DNA from: Alcaligenaceae bacterium
GTDB lineage: Bacteria > Pseudomonadota > Gammaproteobacteria > Burkholderiales > Burkholderiaceae_B
Length of the DNA stretch: 64,000 nucleotides
Assembly: GCA_029265795.1 (NCBI GenBank)
Contig: JAJUGV010000003.1
Coordinates: 35,659 to 99,658, forward strand
Reading direction: 5' to 3'
Shown: positions 41,285 through 49,233 of the stretch, piece after piece
How the letters are laid out: each line of letters starts with the position of its first letter
Position numbering within the stretch: the stretch's first letter is position 1
Translations under genes and position numbers: made by a program
The notes under the pieces: generated by a model
Database searches by the model: none
Seen by the model: only the letters and a program-made list of their open reading frames with translations
What the model was told of the DNA's origin: nothing

Positions 41285-42249
41285 CGCCGGTCGCCCGGCA
41301 TGCGCTCCTGCCCGGCATCGCGCATAGCGCGCACCAGGGCCTCTGCTCGTGCGGCAAAATGGGCGCCACCCCCTCTGGCCGGATCTATCACAATCAACAA
41401 TTGGCCGGTGCGCGGGGTTTGGGCACCCGGGTGCTCACTCCAAGAGAAATCGAAAGAGAAATTCCCGCCGGTCAACGCGGCAGCCAGCAGCTCCACCATC
41501 ATCGACAGTGCGGAGCCCTTATGGCCGCCGAAAGGCAATAATGCGCCGCCCTGCAGTATTGCATTGGGATCACAGGTGGGCTCACCCTGACTATCGACCC
41601 CGTGATCCGGCGGAACATTCCGACCTTCGCGCGCGGCAATCTGTATGTCCCCGTGGGCCATGGCACTGGTAGCGAGGTCGAACACCAGGGGGTCGCCCTG
41701 CGCGCGCGGAGCGGCAAACGCGATGGGGTTCGTACCGAACAAGGCCTTCTTTGCACCGTGAGGAACCACGCACGCCATGCTGTTCACAAAAGTGAGCGCC
41801 ACCAGCCCTTCACGTGCATAGGGCTCGACATCCGGCCATAGCGCAGCAAAGTGGTGCGAATCACGAATGGCCAGCAAGGCGATTCCTTGCGTGCGCACTT
41901 TCTCAAGCAAGAGCGCGCGCGCCGCGTGGTGTGCGGGTTGAGCGAAGCCGTTGCGAGCATCCACATCAATGAAGCCGGGAGCAACGTCCTGCACCACCGG
42001 CACGGCCCGACCATCCACCCAGCCGCTCGCAAGCGTGGAGACATAACCGGGCATACGGAAGATGCCGTGGCTATCGGCCCCGTCACCTTGCGCTTGCGCC
42101 ACGTTGTGCGCAAGGATGGCGGCCACCTGAGCCGATGTGCCGTGGCGCTCGAAGATGCGCGCAAGCAGCGCCTGCAATTCTTCGAGCCCCAGCCGGCGTG
42201 CCTCGACCCGTGGTTTCACAACGCCGTCTCGTGACTGTTCTTCATTCAT
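41197..42249 (-). CDS. Ldh/YiaK/ComC-family NAD(P)-dependent 2-oxoacid reductase
   Basis: A 350-residue dehydrogenase of the malate/L-lactate (type 2), ureidoglycolate and 2,3-diketogulonate reductase family. Diagnostic blocks are DSHGIFRMPGYVSTL, the catalytic His in IRDSHHFAALWPDVEPYA, FGTNPIAFAAPRAQGDPLVFDLATSAMAHG and LPFGGHKGSALSMMVELLAAALTG. Start chosen at ATG 42249 (MNEEQSRDG), with GGTAGAG upstream; the longer frame to 42342 crosses a likely operator and hairpin. It is downstream of the symporter unit on the same strand, and its substrate may be the imported 2-oxo or 2-hydroxy acid. Confidence 0.88.
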   Translation of the reverse strand: MNEEQSRDGVVKPRVEARRLGLEELQALLARIFERHGTSAQVAAILAHNVAQAQGDGADSHGIFRMPGYVSTLASGWVDGRAVPVVQDVAPGFIDVDARNGFAQPAHHAARALLLEKVRTQGIALLAIRDSHHFAALWPDVEPYAREGLVALTFVNSMACVVPHGAKKALFGTNPIAFAAPRAQGDPLVFDLATSAMAHGDIQIAAREGRNVPPDHGVDSQGEPTCDPNAILQGGALLPFGGHKGSALSMMVELLAAALTGGNFSFDFSWSEHPGAQTPRTGQLLIVIDPARGGGAHFAARAEALVRAMRDAGQERMPGDRRYGRRRESLASGVALSEADFAMLKELAGD

Positions 42250-42311
42250 GTCTCTACCTTTACCCTCCCCGCCTTTCGCGCATCCTGAATTGTGACATGG
42301 AAGGCTCAATG

Positions 42312-42351
42312 CAGAACGGCATGAGGACTCGTTGCTCCCCATGCCGTTCTG
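42312..42351. repeat. 12-bp inverted repeat upstream of the Ldh-family gene
   Basis: CAGAACGGCATG (42312-42323) and CATGCCGTTCTG (42340-42351) are exact reverse complements separated by 16 bases. No T-run follows in either direction. On the minus strand it lies between the 43-residue protein gene and the dehydrogenase gene, so it may be an mRNA processing or stability hairpin, or a protein-binding site. Confidence 0.55.
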
Positions 42352-42353
42352 AC

Positions 42354-42371
42354 ATGTCCCATAAGGGACAT
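42354..42371. promoter_or_regulatory. Operator-like palindrome ATGTCCC-ATAA-GGGACAT
   Basis: An 18-base element with two perfect 7-base arms around a 4-base centre, 20 bases beyond the 43-residue gene stop and about 105 bases upstream of the Ldh-family start. The geometry fits a dimeric repressor site (GntR, IclR or MarR type). The regulator is unknown. Confidence 0.5.
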
Positions 42372-42391
42372 TATTAGTGCTGCACTATTGC

Positions 42392-42523
42392 TTAAACCAG
42401 ATGTTCGCCATTGCGCCGTGCGCTCCGAACGTCTTTCAGTACGCCATAGACCAGGGCCACCAGCACCAACGCCGACAACACGGGCCAGATCAGGACATAC
42501 GCGGTAAGAATTGTGGTGTTCAC
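42392..42523 (-). CDS. 43-residue membrane microprotein, putative transporter small subunit
   Basis: A short gene below usual length limits. GTG 42523 follows AAGGAG at a 7-base spacing. The product begins MNTTILTAYVLIWPVLSALV and ends RRNGEHLV: one hydrophobic helix, then a charged cytoplasmic tail (KDVRSARRNG). From memory, a family of about this length beside transporters is annotated as 'putative transporter small subunit'. It lies 63 bases downstream of the sodium:solute symporter gene on the same strand, fitting a role as accessory subunit or stabiliser. Confidence 0.8.
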   Translation of the reverse strand: MNTTILTAYVLIWPVLSALVLVALVYGVLKDVRSARRNGEHLV

Positions 42524-42586
42524 GAAACTACTCCTTATTCGAGAGGCTCCAGGCAACATGCGCTGAAGCCGTCATCTCCAGTGCCA

Positions 42587-44206
42587 TCAAGCCGTCTGGT
42601 AATTAGTAACCCGCTCGCCAATCACGTCGAAGTCGAACTTGGCATTACTGCGCAGGCTCAGACCGGTACATACGATTGCACTCATGCCGTAAGCGAGCAA
42701 GGAACTGAGCAGCACCGGATATTCGCGCAGGCCGAACAACCCTGTCGGCAACGCAGCCACCGCCGCAATCGCCCCCAGCACCAGGCCGGCGCGCTTGCCC
42801 AGCAAGCCAAAGCCCATCAAGCCAATCACCACACCGGCGCCTACGCAGGCAATAAGCTCAGCACCCAGGCCGATCGCGCCAGTCAGCGGCACCAGGCTGA
42901 AACGGGTGAGCAAGAACGCAAAGAAAGCGGCCAGCACGGCAGTGGTAAACGCCAAGTTGGTGACACGATCCCAATACAGGCTAATGATGACCGGGAACAC
43001 GATCGCCCCCCACAGCGCGCCCACGAATACCAATGCCGAAAGGATGTCGAGACGCAGGTAGGCGAAGCACACACCCATCGCCGTAGCTACGACCATGGTC
43101 ACGCGGCCGATCCACACCATGACCTTCGGATTCGGTTTGCCGCGTGCCAGGTTCTTGCCGTAGACGTCGGCCATCACAATGCTCGATAGCGCTGACAAAT
43201 CGGAGTCCGCCGTAGACGACAACGAGCCGATGATCAGAATGAAGAACAGGCAGATCAACACGGGCGGCAGATAGGTCGCCGCCATACCCGGCACCAAGTT
43301 ATTCAGATCACCGCCCACCGGAACGATACCCAGCAGCAGCGCCAGAAAACCGAGCATTCCCATGCCGATGACAATGGAACCGTAGCCGATGGTCGCGGTG
43401 ATGAACGTGGGTTTAATCAGATCTTCACGTACTGCAAAAAGCCGTTGTGCAATCGTCTGATTGCCAATGGCATACGCCAGCACGGCTACAAAATACGGGG
43501 CGCCCTGCTCCAGCCAGGCTTGGCGGGAAAAGAAGTCGGCCTGCTCTGCATCCAGTCGGTGCCAGCCTTCCACGAAAATATCGGTGCCGCCCAGCGTAAA
43601 AAACAGGAAGGGAACGATAATGACCACGGCCAATATCATGGCAGTCAATTGAGCAAAGTCGGTGAGCACCGATGCCCGGAAGCCGGACCACAAGGTGTAA
43701 GACAACACACCTACCGCGACAATCACCACGCCTTGCATAAAGCTAAGCGGTGAAAGCATCGACACCAGCGCACCGGCCGCAGTGAAGTTCACCATCAGAC
43801 TGATTACGCTGCCCAGCACGTTGGAGCCGGCCAGGATCATCTGGCTACAGCGCCCGTGACGCGCATGCATGATCTCGGCCAACGTATGAGCGTTGGGCGC
43901 GACCTCACGGAAGCGGCGGCCAAAGGGGTAAATAAAGAGGATCATCAGCGCACCCCAGAAGCCATAGTGAATGGCCCCCGACACGCCGTATTTGAAGCCC
44001 GAGGTTGCAGCTGCGTAGATGGATGCCGCCCAGACCCAGGTAGCTGTCATGCTTGCCGCTGACATCCCGAAGCCGATGGCTCCGTTGGAGGTCATGTATC
44101 CGTCAGCGGACTCCTCCTTCTTGCCGATCCGCAAGGTCATGAGGAATGAAAAACCGTAGAAACATAAAAGCAACAGAAGTACCGTGGTCAGGGATAGCTG
44201 ATGCAT
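42587..44206 (-). CDS. Sodium:solute symporter (SSS family)
   Basis: A 539-residue membrane protein with about 13-14 helices, the usual SSS length. Features include IGKKEESADGYMTSNGAIGFGMSAAS, WVWAASIYAAATSGFKYG, VAVLAYAIGNQTIAQRLFAVRE (family region after helix 7) and IGSLSSTADSDLSALSSI, which matches the Na2-site segment. It imports an organic solute with Na+; family resemblance is to the urea/carboxylate branch, but the substrate is uncertain. GGAGG lies 5 bases before ATG 44206; the upstream ATG at 44239 is less well placed. A long structured leader precedes it. Confidence 0.9.
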   Translation of the reverse strand: MHQLSLTTVLLLLLCFYGFSFLMTLRIGKKEESADGYMTSNGAIGFGMSAASMTATWVWAASIYAAATSGFKYGVSGAIHYGFWGALMILFIYPFGRRFREVAPNAHTLAEIMHARHGRCSQMILAGSNVLGSVISLMVNFTAAGALVSMLSPLSFMQGVVIVAVGVLSYTLWSGFRASVLTDFAQLTAMILAVVIIVPFLFFTLGGTDIFVEGWHRLDAEQADFFSRQAWLEQGAPYFVAVLAYAIGNQTIAQRLFAVREDLIKPTFITATIGYGSIVIGMGMLGFLALLLGIVPVGGDLNNLVPGMAATYLPPVLICLFFILIIGSLSSTADSDLSALSSIVMADVYGKNLARGKPNPKVMVWIGRVTMVVATAMGVCFAYLRLDILSALVFVGALWGAIVFPVIISLYWDRVTNLAFTTAVLAAFFAFLLTRFSLVPLTGAIGLGAELIACVGAGVVIGLMGFGLLGKRAGLVLGAIAAVAALPTGLFGLREYPVLLSSLLAYGMSAIVCTGLSLRSNAKFDFDVIGERVTNYQTA

Positions 44207-44779
44207 GCATCCTCCAAATACGCCGTCGTCACGATGCATGAAGCCAACACATTACGCGTCACAAAATAAGGACGCAGGCCAGCGCGAGTCACGACCACAA
44301 ACCGTGACATCGGTCTTTCCGCGCTGTGCACGAAGCGACGAAAGCGAAGAACGAGAGTAGCGTCCGGGCTGAAAGCTGTGGGGGCCTACAGCACTGCGGC
44401 CACGCGAACGGATCTTAAGCGACCCGAACAGGGGACCGGGGACGGTTTGACGCCACGCCGAAGCGTGACCAGAGAAACGGACGGCTATGTTTTCGTTTTG
44501 CGCGCGGCGGCGTAACCACCTGGATCGAGCCGCAGCTTGTGCGGCTTTCTCTTGCGCTGGGTAACGGCGCCCGTTGCTCTGTTGCTCTGAGCCCGTTGGG
44601 GGGCTGCAGAAAGGGGCGAATGTTAGCACCCGAATGATATCGACGTCAACTATTCGGATCGGAGGAACAAGGTTTGCTGAGGCGCGCACGGAGGAAATCC
44701 TTTCCCCTTTTTTGTCCCCTGACTGCACCCAGGCAGCGCATCGCAAGGCTGCTATCTACGATATACGGAGACCCCCACG
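44207..44779. other. 573-base non-coding stretch rich in hairpins
   Basis: No convincing gene on either strand; a 164-residue minus-strand frame (44252-44746) lacks protein-like composition and a ribosome site. Hairpins seen: GTCACG/CGTGAC (44288-44308), GCTGT/ACAGC (44375-44392), CACGC/GCGTG (44454-44467, a UUCG tetraloop closed by C-G if read on the minus strand) and AGCCGCA/TGCGGCT (44528-44546) with a following TTCTCTT on the plus strand. It could be a long leader of the symporter mRNA, an independent small RNA, or both. I could not match it to a known RNA family by eye. Confidence 0.5.
44620..44649 (-). promoter_or_regulatory. Candidate sigma-70 promoter, minus strand
   Basis: Read on the minus strand, TTGACG (44644-44649) and TAACAT (44620-44625) are separated by 18 bases, a good fit to sigma-70 -35/-10 spacing. 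Transcription would begin near 44613 and give a leader of about 400 bases ahead of the symporter gene. Confidence 0.5.
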
Positions 44780-45967
44780 ATGAGTTCCGTCCACACCTTA
44801 TGGAAAAGTTCCGGCACACCGCTGGATAAGCAGCGATTCACATGGCGCGACATGGTTGGCAAGCCCATCAGCAAGCTGGACGATGATGCGTTTACGCGTA
44901 TCCGCATCATCTTGCTGAACGGCCTGGAATTAGATTCCCTGCGCCTCAAACACATAGCCGCTCGCTTCAACCGGGAACTGCGCGAACCCCTGGCACGGCT
45001 GCGTCGGGTGGAACAGCACCAAGCCACCACGATCAACTGGCTGATATCCGCCGATCACTCGCCGCTGGAAACGACGATCGCATACGAACAAGTCGCAATC
45101 GAAATCACTGCGGCAGTGGCCCAGGCGGAGCCTGATCCTTACCAGGCACAGACCTATCGCTTCGGCCTGTTGGAGGACTTCGACCATTTGTATCGCTACA
45201 CCGCCATGCTCGATCGCCTGGAAGGCAAAGACGCGAACAATATTCTGCAGGGGTACACCGATATTGTGCCGGGCCGCCCGACTGTCGACGAACATCGCCA
45301 TCCCGACGACGACCTGCGACGCCACTATGAACGCGAGGACGCCCATATCCTCACAAAAATGCATTCCACACTTATTACCGCCGCGGAATACCAGACCCAC
45401 GACTACTACATGAACATCGGCCCATTGTTCGCCGATCCCGTAGCTCGCCTGCTTTATGCAGAGATTGCATCGATCGAAGAGCAGCACGTCACTCAGTACG
45501 GCTCGCTTCAGGACCCCGGGGAGTCATGGCTGGAGAAGATTCTGATTCACGAAGCCACCGAGGTTTACACCTATCTGAGCTGTGTGCAATCAGAAACAAA
45601 CCCGAGGATCAAGGCAATATGGGAGCAATTTCTCGATTACGAGTTGGGGCACCTGGCCACCGTAAGCGAGCTGTTCAAGAAGCACGAGCGCCGCGACCCC
45701 GAGGAGGTATTGGGTAGCAAGATGCCGGATGCCCTGGCCTTCGGTCCGCAGCGTGACTTCATTCGCGACGTACTGGAGACGGAAGTGCCTCTGCGCACAA
45801 ATGGTACGGAATTCGTTTCCCTAGAACAGGAAAGCAAACTGTCGCGCCAACAGAGAGCCGAGCTTAACGCCGACGGCTCGCCTACCAATACGGTTTCGGC
45901 CGGCTATCAGTGGTCGCCCGGCACCGAACTGAGCCCCCGATCCAAGGTAACAGACAACAGGAGCTGA
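44780..45967 (+). CDS. Ferritin-like-superfamily protein, unknown function
   Basis: A 395-residue soluble, mostly helical protein. Carboxylate and His residues in a diiron-like pattern occur along four helices: AYEQVAIEITAAV, LLEDFDHLYRYTAMLD, LLYAEIASIEEQHVTQY (ExxH) and LDYELGHLATVSELFKKH (ExxH), preceded by HEATEVYTYLSCV. The last 50 residues are polar and probably flexible. GGAG lies 10 bases before the ATG. It is followed after one base by a second ferritin-like gene. Roles in iron or manganese handling, or in stress protection, are possible; I recognise no named family. Confidence 0.72.
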   Translation: MSSVHTLWKSSGTPLDKQRFTWRDMVGKPISKLDDDAFTRIRIILLNGLELDSLRLKHIAARFNRELREPLARLRRVEQHQATTINWLISADHSPLETTIAYEQVAIEITAAVAQAEPDPYQAQTYRFGLLEDFDHLYRYTAMLDRLEGKDANNILQGYTDIVPGRPTVDEHRHPDDDLRRHYEREDAHILTKMHSTLITAAEYQTHDYYMNIGPLFADPVARLLYAEIASIEEQHVTQYGSLQDPGESWLEKILIHEATEVYTYLSCVQSETNPRIKAIWEQFLDYELGHLATVSELFKKHERRDPEEVLGSKMPDALAFGPQRDFIRDVLETEVPLRTNGTEFVSLEQESKLSRQQRAELNADGSPTNTVSAGYQWSPGTELSPRSKVTDNRS

Positions 45968-45968
45968 C

Positions 45969-46697
45969 ATGGAAAATCAAACCAAAGTGGGCATGAACCG
46001 CACGGGTATGCAGATGGCCCCCAAGCAGGGGGCGGCACAGGTGGAATACGCGCAGTCGCAGCCCCCTCATCCGGATCAAGGTAGCGAACAAGACATCGCC
46101 CTTCTACGAGGTTCCTATGTGGAAGAAGCGGATCGCGTCGGTTCCGTCCCGGTACCGGCCACGGGCAAAGGTCTGATGGAGACCGCAGTCGGTAAAGTGA
46201 AGGGCCATAATCCGGAAGTACTGTTCGACAAGCTGGGTGAGCGGGCGGCGTATGAACGCGCCGGGGTACGCCTGTACCAGGCCATGATTAGCAAGGTGCA
46301 AGTCTGTACCCATCCTGACAAAGACGACCTGCTGGCGGATCTGAATCACATCATGGAAGAGGAATTCCAGCATTTCCAGATGCTCAGCCAGGTAATAGAA
46401 CAACTTGGCGGCGACCCTACCGCGCAAACTCCCTGTGCGGATATCAGCGCGGTCGCAGCGCTGGGCATGGTGCAGGTGCTTACTGACCCCCGTACGACTC
46501 TTGCACAATGCCTGCAGGCCCTGTTGTCGGCCGAAATGACGGATAACGCCGGGTGGGAGCTGCTGATCGAGCTGGCCACGCAGGCCAGCCACGAGGATCT
46601 GGTGCCCTCTTTCCAAAAGGCGCTGGCTTCCGAACAGGAACACGAAACCATGGTCAAACAATGGCTGCGCAAAATGGTGATGGAGGAAGCCGGTTGA
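45969..46697 (+). CDS. Ferritin-like four-helix protein, partner of the preceding gene
   Basis: A 242-residue protein. The first 65 residues are polar and low in structure; the rest is a four-helix bundle with the full diiron set: GERAAYERAGVRLYQAM (E), HIMEEEFQHFQML (ExxH), LLSAEMTDNAGWELLIEL (E) and LASEQEHETMVKQWL (ExxH). This resembles bacterioferritin/rubrerythrin-like DUF proteins. The ATG is one base past the previous stop and GACAACAGGAGC precedes it, so the pair is translated together, perhaps as a complex. Confidence 0.78.
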   Translation: MENQTKVGMNRTGMQMAPKQGAAQVEYAQSQPPHPDQGSEQDIALLRGSYVEEADRVGSVPVPATGKGLMETAVGKVKGHNPEVLFDKLGERAAYERAGVRLYQAMISKVQVCTHPDKDDLLADLNHIMEEEFQHFQMLSQVIEQLGGDPTAQTPCADISAVAALGMVQVLTDPRTTLAQCLQALLSAEMTDNAGWELLIELATQASHEDLVPSFQKALASEQEHETMVKQWLRKMVMEEAG

Positions 46698-46783
46698 TGG
46701 AAGTACGGGGCGCCTGCGGGCGCCCTAGAGGGTATGATTTGCGATGGCACCACTACGTACCCACCGCTTATCGGATGTGTTTC

Positions 46784-47395
46784 ATGACCCTCGACACGTG
46801 GTTTGTTTATTTACTTGCATGCATCGGCCTGTCTCTTTCGCCGGGGCCGAACGGCCTGTTGGCGCTCACTCACGGGGCAATCCATGGATACCGGAAAACC
46901 TCCTACACCATTTTGGGTGGCTGCTTAGGATTTATCCTCGTTATCGCGCTATCTATGTTCGGCATCGGAGCATTGATCAAGTCGTCGATCACCTGGTTGG
47001 TCGTGCTGAAATGGGTCGGTGGCGCCTATTTAGTTTGGTTGGGCATACAGGTTTGGCGATCTCCACCGATTGAAGTCAATATTGATGACTCAGCAGTGCA
47101 TCGAAGTGGAGCGTCGCTTTTCCGCCAAGGGCTGCTATCAGCCGCCACGAACCCGAAATGCCTGCTATTTTTCAGCGCTTTCCTACCGCAATTCATCGAC
47201 CCCGCACGCAGCCTCTACGAACAATTCTTTATCGTAGCCATCACATTCGCGGCCACGGAGATCGTCACCGAATACATACTGGCCAATGCGGCACACCGGG
47301 TGCGTCCGTGGCTCGCCCGCGCCGGGAAGCGCTTCAATCAAACGTGTGGCGGCGTATTCATCGCCATCGGGAGCGCCCTGCCCCTACGTGGCTGA
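46784..47395 (+). CDS. LysE/RhtB-family amino-acid exporter
   Basis: A 203-residue inner-membrane protein with about six helices. It begins MTLDTWFVYLLACIGLSLSPGPNGLLALTHG, where SPGPN is the family signature, followed by GGCLGFILVIALSMFGIGAL, VLKWVGGAYLVWLGIQVWRS and the conserved NPKCLLFFSAFLPQFI. Start chosen at ATG 46784; a longer frame begins inside the previous gene. It probably exports an amino acid or related metabolite. It is convergent with the dioxygenase gene (11-base gap). Confidence 0.93.
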   Translation: MTLDTWFVYLLACIGLSLSPGPNGLLALTHGAIHGYRKTSYTILGGCLGFILVIALSMFGIGALIKSSITWLVVLKWVGGAYLVWLGIQVWRSPPIEVNIDDSAVHRSGASLFRQGLLSAATNPKCLLFFSAFLPQFIDPARSLYEQFFIVAITFAATEIVTEYILANAAHRVRPWLARAGKRFNQTCGGVFIAIGSALPLRG

Positions 47396-47406
47396 ACTGC
47401 ACCAGC

Positions 47407-48222
47407 TCAGTCGAATCTGAAAGCCGAAATCGTGGTCTGCATGACCCGTTCTGAATAGATCTTCTTGCCTGGAGCGTCGCCTGCAGCCCCGGCTACCACG
47501 TGCAACGGAATCAAATGCTCTTCTCCGCCTTCCGGGTGACATAAACGCGCAAAAGGCGCTTTTTCCCAAGCGTGCAGCAACTCTGTACGCTCTGCAGCCG
47601 GGCTTTCCACCGCCTTAGTCAACCACTCATCGAACTCATCGGAAATGCCGGTGAAGCGGGTGTCGCCATATGCGCGCATGTTGTGGAAGCTCATGCCGCT
47701 ACCCATAATCAGCACATTCTCATCGCGCAGTGGCGCAAGAGCGCGACCGAGCTGCACATGTGAGGCGGGGTCCAAGTCCTTGCGCAACGACAGCTGAATC
47801 ACCGGGATCTCCGCTTCTGGAAACACCAGCTTCAACGGAATAAACATCCCGTGGTCGAAACCTCTGTCGGCGTCCACGCTGGCTTCCAGGCCATCGGATC
47901 GGATTATCTGCACCACACGATCGGCTAGAGCCGGATGCCCAGGCGCGGGGTAAGTCAATTCATATGTATGTGGGGGGAAGCCGTAGTAATCGTAGATAAG
48001 TTGGGGACGGGCATTTCCAGTGACTTGGAATTCATCCGTGAGCCAATGAGCCGACACCATAACAATGGCTGCAGGTCGTTGCGGCAGACTACCAGCAAGA
48101 CTCTTCAGAAAGTTGCCCATTCCCACCCACGTATCTGCCGGCTTCCAATCCATAAAGAAGCACGGGCCGCCGCCATGAGGAATGAAGAGCGCAGGCTGCC
48201 GCGCGATCTCTTGTGATGACAT
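47407..48222 (-). CDS. DODA-type extradiol ring-cleavage dioxygenase (YgiD/LigB-like)
   Basis: A 271-residue class III extradiol dioxygenase-like protein. Metal-binding His are in ALFIPHGGGPCFF, MVSAHWLTDEFQVTGNARPQ and FDHGMFIPLKLVFPEAEIPVIQLSL, with MGSGMSFHNMRAYGD near the centre and LIPLHVVAGAAG near the end. These motifs match the 4,5-DOPA-dioxygenase-like family, also found in YgiD. The substrate is probably a catechol or quinol. Divergent from a LysR gene whose operator-like repeats lie in between, so LysR probably controls it. Confidence 0.9.
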   Translation of the reverse strand: MSSQEIARQPALFIPHGGGPCFFMDWKPADTWVGMGNFLKSLAGSLPQRPAAIVMVSAHWLTDEFQVTGNARPQLIYDYYGFPPHTYELTYPAPGHPALADRVVQIIRSDGLEASVDADRGFDHGMFIPLKLVFPEAEIPVIQLSLRKDLDPASHVQLGRALAPLRDENVLIMGSGMSFHNMRAYGDTRFTGISDEFDEWLTKAVESPAAERTELLHAWEKAPFARLCHPEGGEEHLIPLHVVAGAAGDAPGKKIYSERVMQTTISAFRFD

Positions 48223-48274
48223 AGGTCCTTCCTTTCAGTTTTGACTAAGTATGGAGACAGTATCGCTGCTCACC

Positions 48275-48319
48275 ATTAGTATGAGAACCTGCTAATCTTG
48301 ACTAACACTTCGTACTAAT
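48275..48319. promoter_or_regulatory. LysR-type operator candidate
   Basis: ATTAGTA (48275-48281) and TACTAAT (48313-48319) are exact inverted repeats, with related TAATC and ACTAA copies between. They lie in the 111-base divergent region between the dioxygenase and LysR genes, ending 15 bases before the LysR start. Confidence 0.5.
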
Positions 48320-48333
48320 AGTTGGAACTCGAC

Positions 48334-49233
48334 GTGGACAGAGTCACGAGCATGCGTGTGTTTGTCGAAGCGGCAACGGCCGGCAGCCTATCTGCCGCCG
48401 GGCGCCACCTTGGCATGTCACCCGCGATGGCAACCAAGCATGTGAATGCACTAGAAGCGCGTTTGGGCGTCAAGCTGTTTCATCGCAGCACCAGGCGCCT
48501 CAACCTGACCGAAGCAGGCGCCAATTATTTAGAAGCCTGTCAGCGCATACTGCCGGAAATTGCAGCCGCCGAAGCCGAAGCCGCGTCACAACGCGTCAAA
48601 GCAACGGGGCTGTTGCGCATGAACGTGCCGTTGTCATTTGGCGTTCGCTACGTAGCCCCCCTGCTAAACGAATTCAGCCACCGGCATCCCGAAGTGACTG
48701 TCGAATTGGGGTTGAACGATGCCATGCTGGACCTCATAGAGGGGAACTGGGACATGGCCATACGCGTCGGGCACCTGGCCGACAGCAACCTGCAGGCGCG
48801 CCGGCTGGGGGACAGCTGCTTAATAGTGTGTGCCGCGCCCTCCTATTTAGACCGACGCGGTGTACCGCGCACCGTGCAAGAACTGACTCAGCACAACTGT
48901 CTGAGCTACATCATGTCATCCACTCAGAACCGCCAACACTGGGCATTTGGGTCAAAGGGCGAAATAAAAGTAGCCGTTCACGGCGATTTGCTAGCCAACA
49001 ACGGTGACGCACTGGTTGCCGCCGCAGTGGCCGGCCAAGGCATCATCTATCAGCCCCACTTCATTGTGTGTGAGGCGCTTCGGCGCGGCGAGCTCGTCGC
49101 CCTTGAGCTCGACAAACCCGCCGCAGCACTGGGCGGAATACATGTTTTATATCCCCAGGACCGTCGACCACCGGCTAAAGTTCGGGTCATGGTTGATTAC
49201 CTGGCAGAGGCGTTTTCGAGCAGCCCTCCGTGA
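48334..49233 (+). CDS. LysR-family transcriptional regulator
   Basis: A 299-residue regulator: HTH in MRVFVEAATAGSLSAAGRHLG and SPAMATKHVNALEARLGVKLFHRSTRRLNLTEAG (in pieces), then the effector-binding domain with LRMNVPLSFGVRYVAPLL. It belongs to the DsdC/AaeR-like group seen throughout Burkholderiales. I favour the GTG at 48334 (MDRVTSMRVF) over TTG 48322. Divergent from the dioxygenase gene, its likely target. Its stop overlaps the hsdM remnant by 4 bases. Confidence 0.92.
   Translation: MDRVTSMRVFVEAATAGSLSAAGRHLGMSPAMATKHVNALEARLGVKLFHRSTRRLNLTEAGANYLEACQRILPEIAAAEAEAASQRVKATGLLRMNVPLSFGVRYVAPLLNEFSHRHPEVTVELGLNDAMLDLIEGNWDMAIRVGHLADSNLQARRLGDSCLIVCAAPSYLDRRGVPRTVQELTQHNCLSYIMSSTQNRQHWAFGSKGEIKVAVHGDLLANNGDALVAAAVAGQGIIYQPHFIVCEALRRGELVALELDKPAAALGGIHVLYPQDRRPPAKVRVMVDYLAEAFSSSPP

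Noticed and set aside
44340..44560. Possible 6S RNA
   Set aside because: The phrase CTACAGCACTGCGGC recalls the 3' part of 6S RNA, but I could not find the matching 5' strand of the long closing stem; left as an unidentified structured region.
44495..44585. A minus-strand frame ending in the protein-like run RKPHKLRLDPGGYAAARKTKT
   Set aside because: It looks like a basic peptide but has an upstream stop and no ATG, GTG or TTG start in frame; I cannot support it as a gene.
44252..44746. A 164-residue minus-strand frame in the large non-coding gap
   Set aside because: No ribosome site, biased Arg/Ser/Gly composition and overlap with several hairpins suggest RNA or leader sequence rather than protein.
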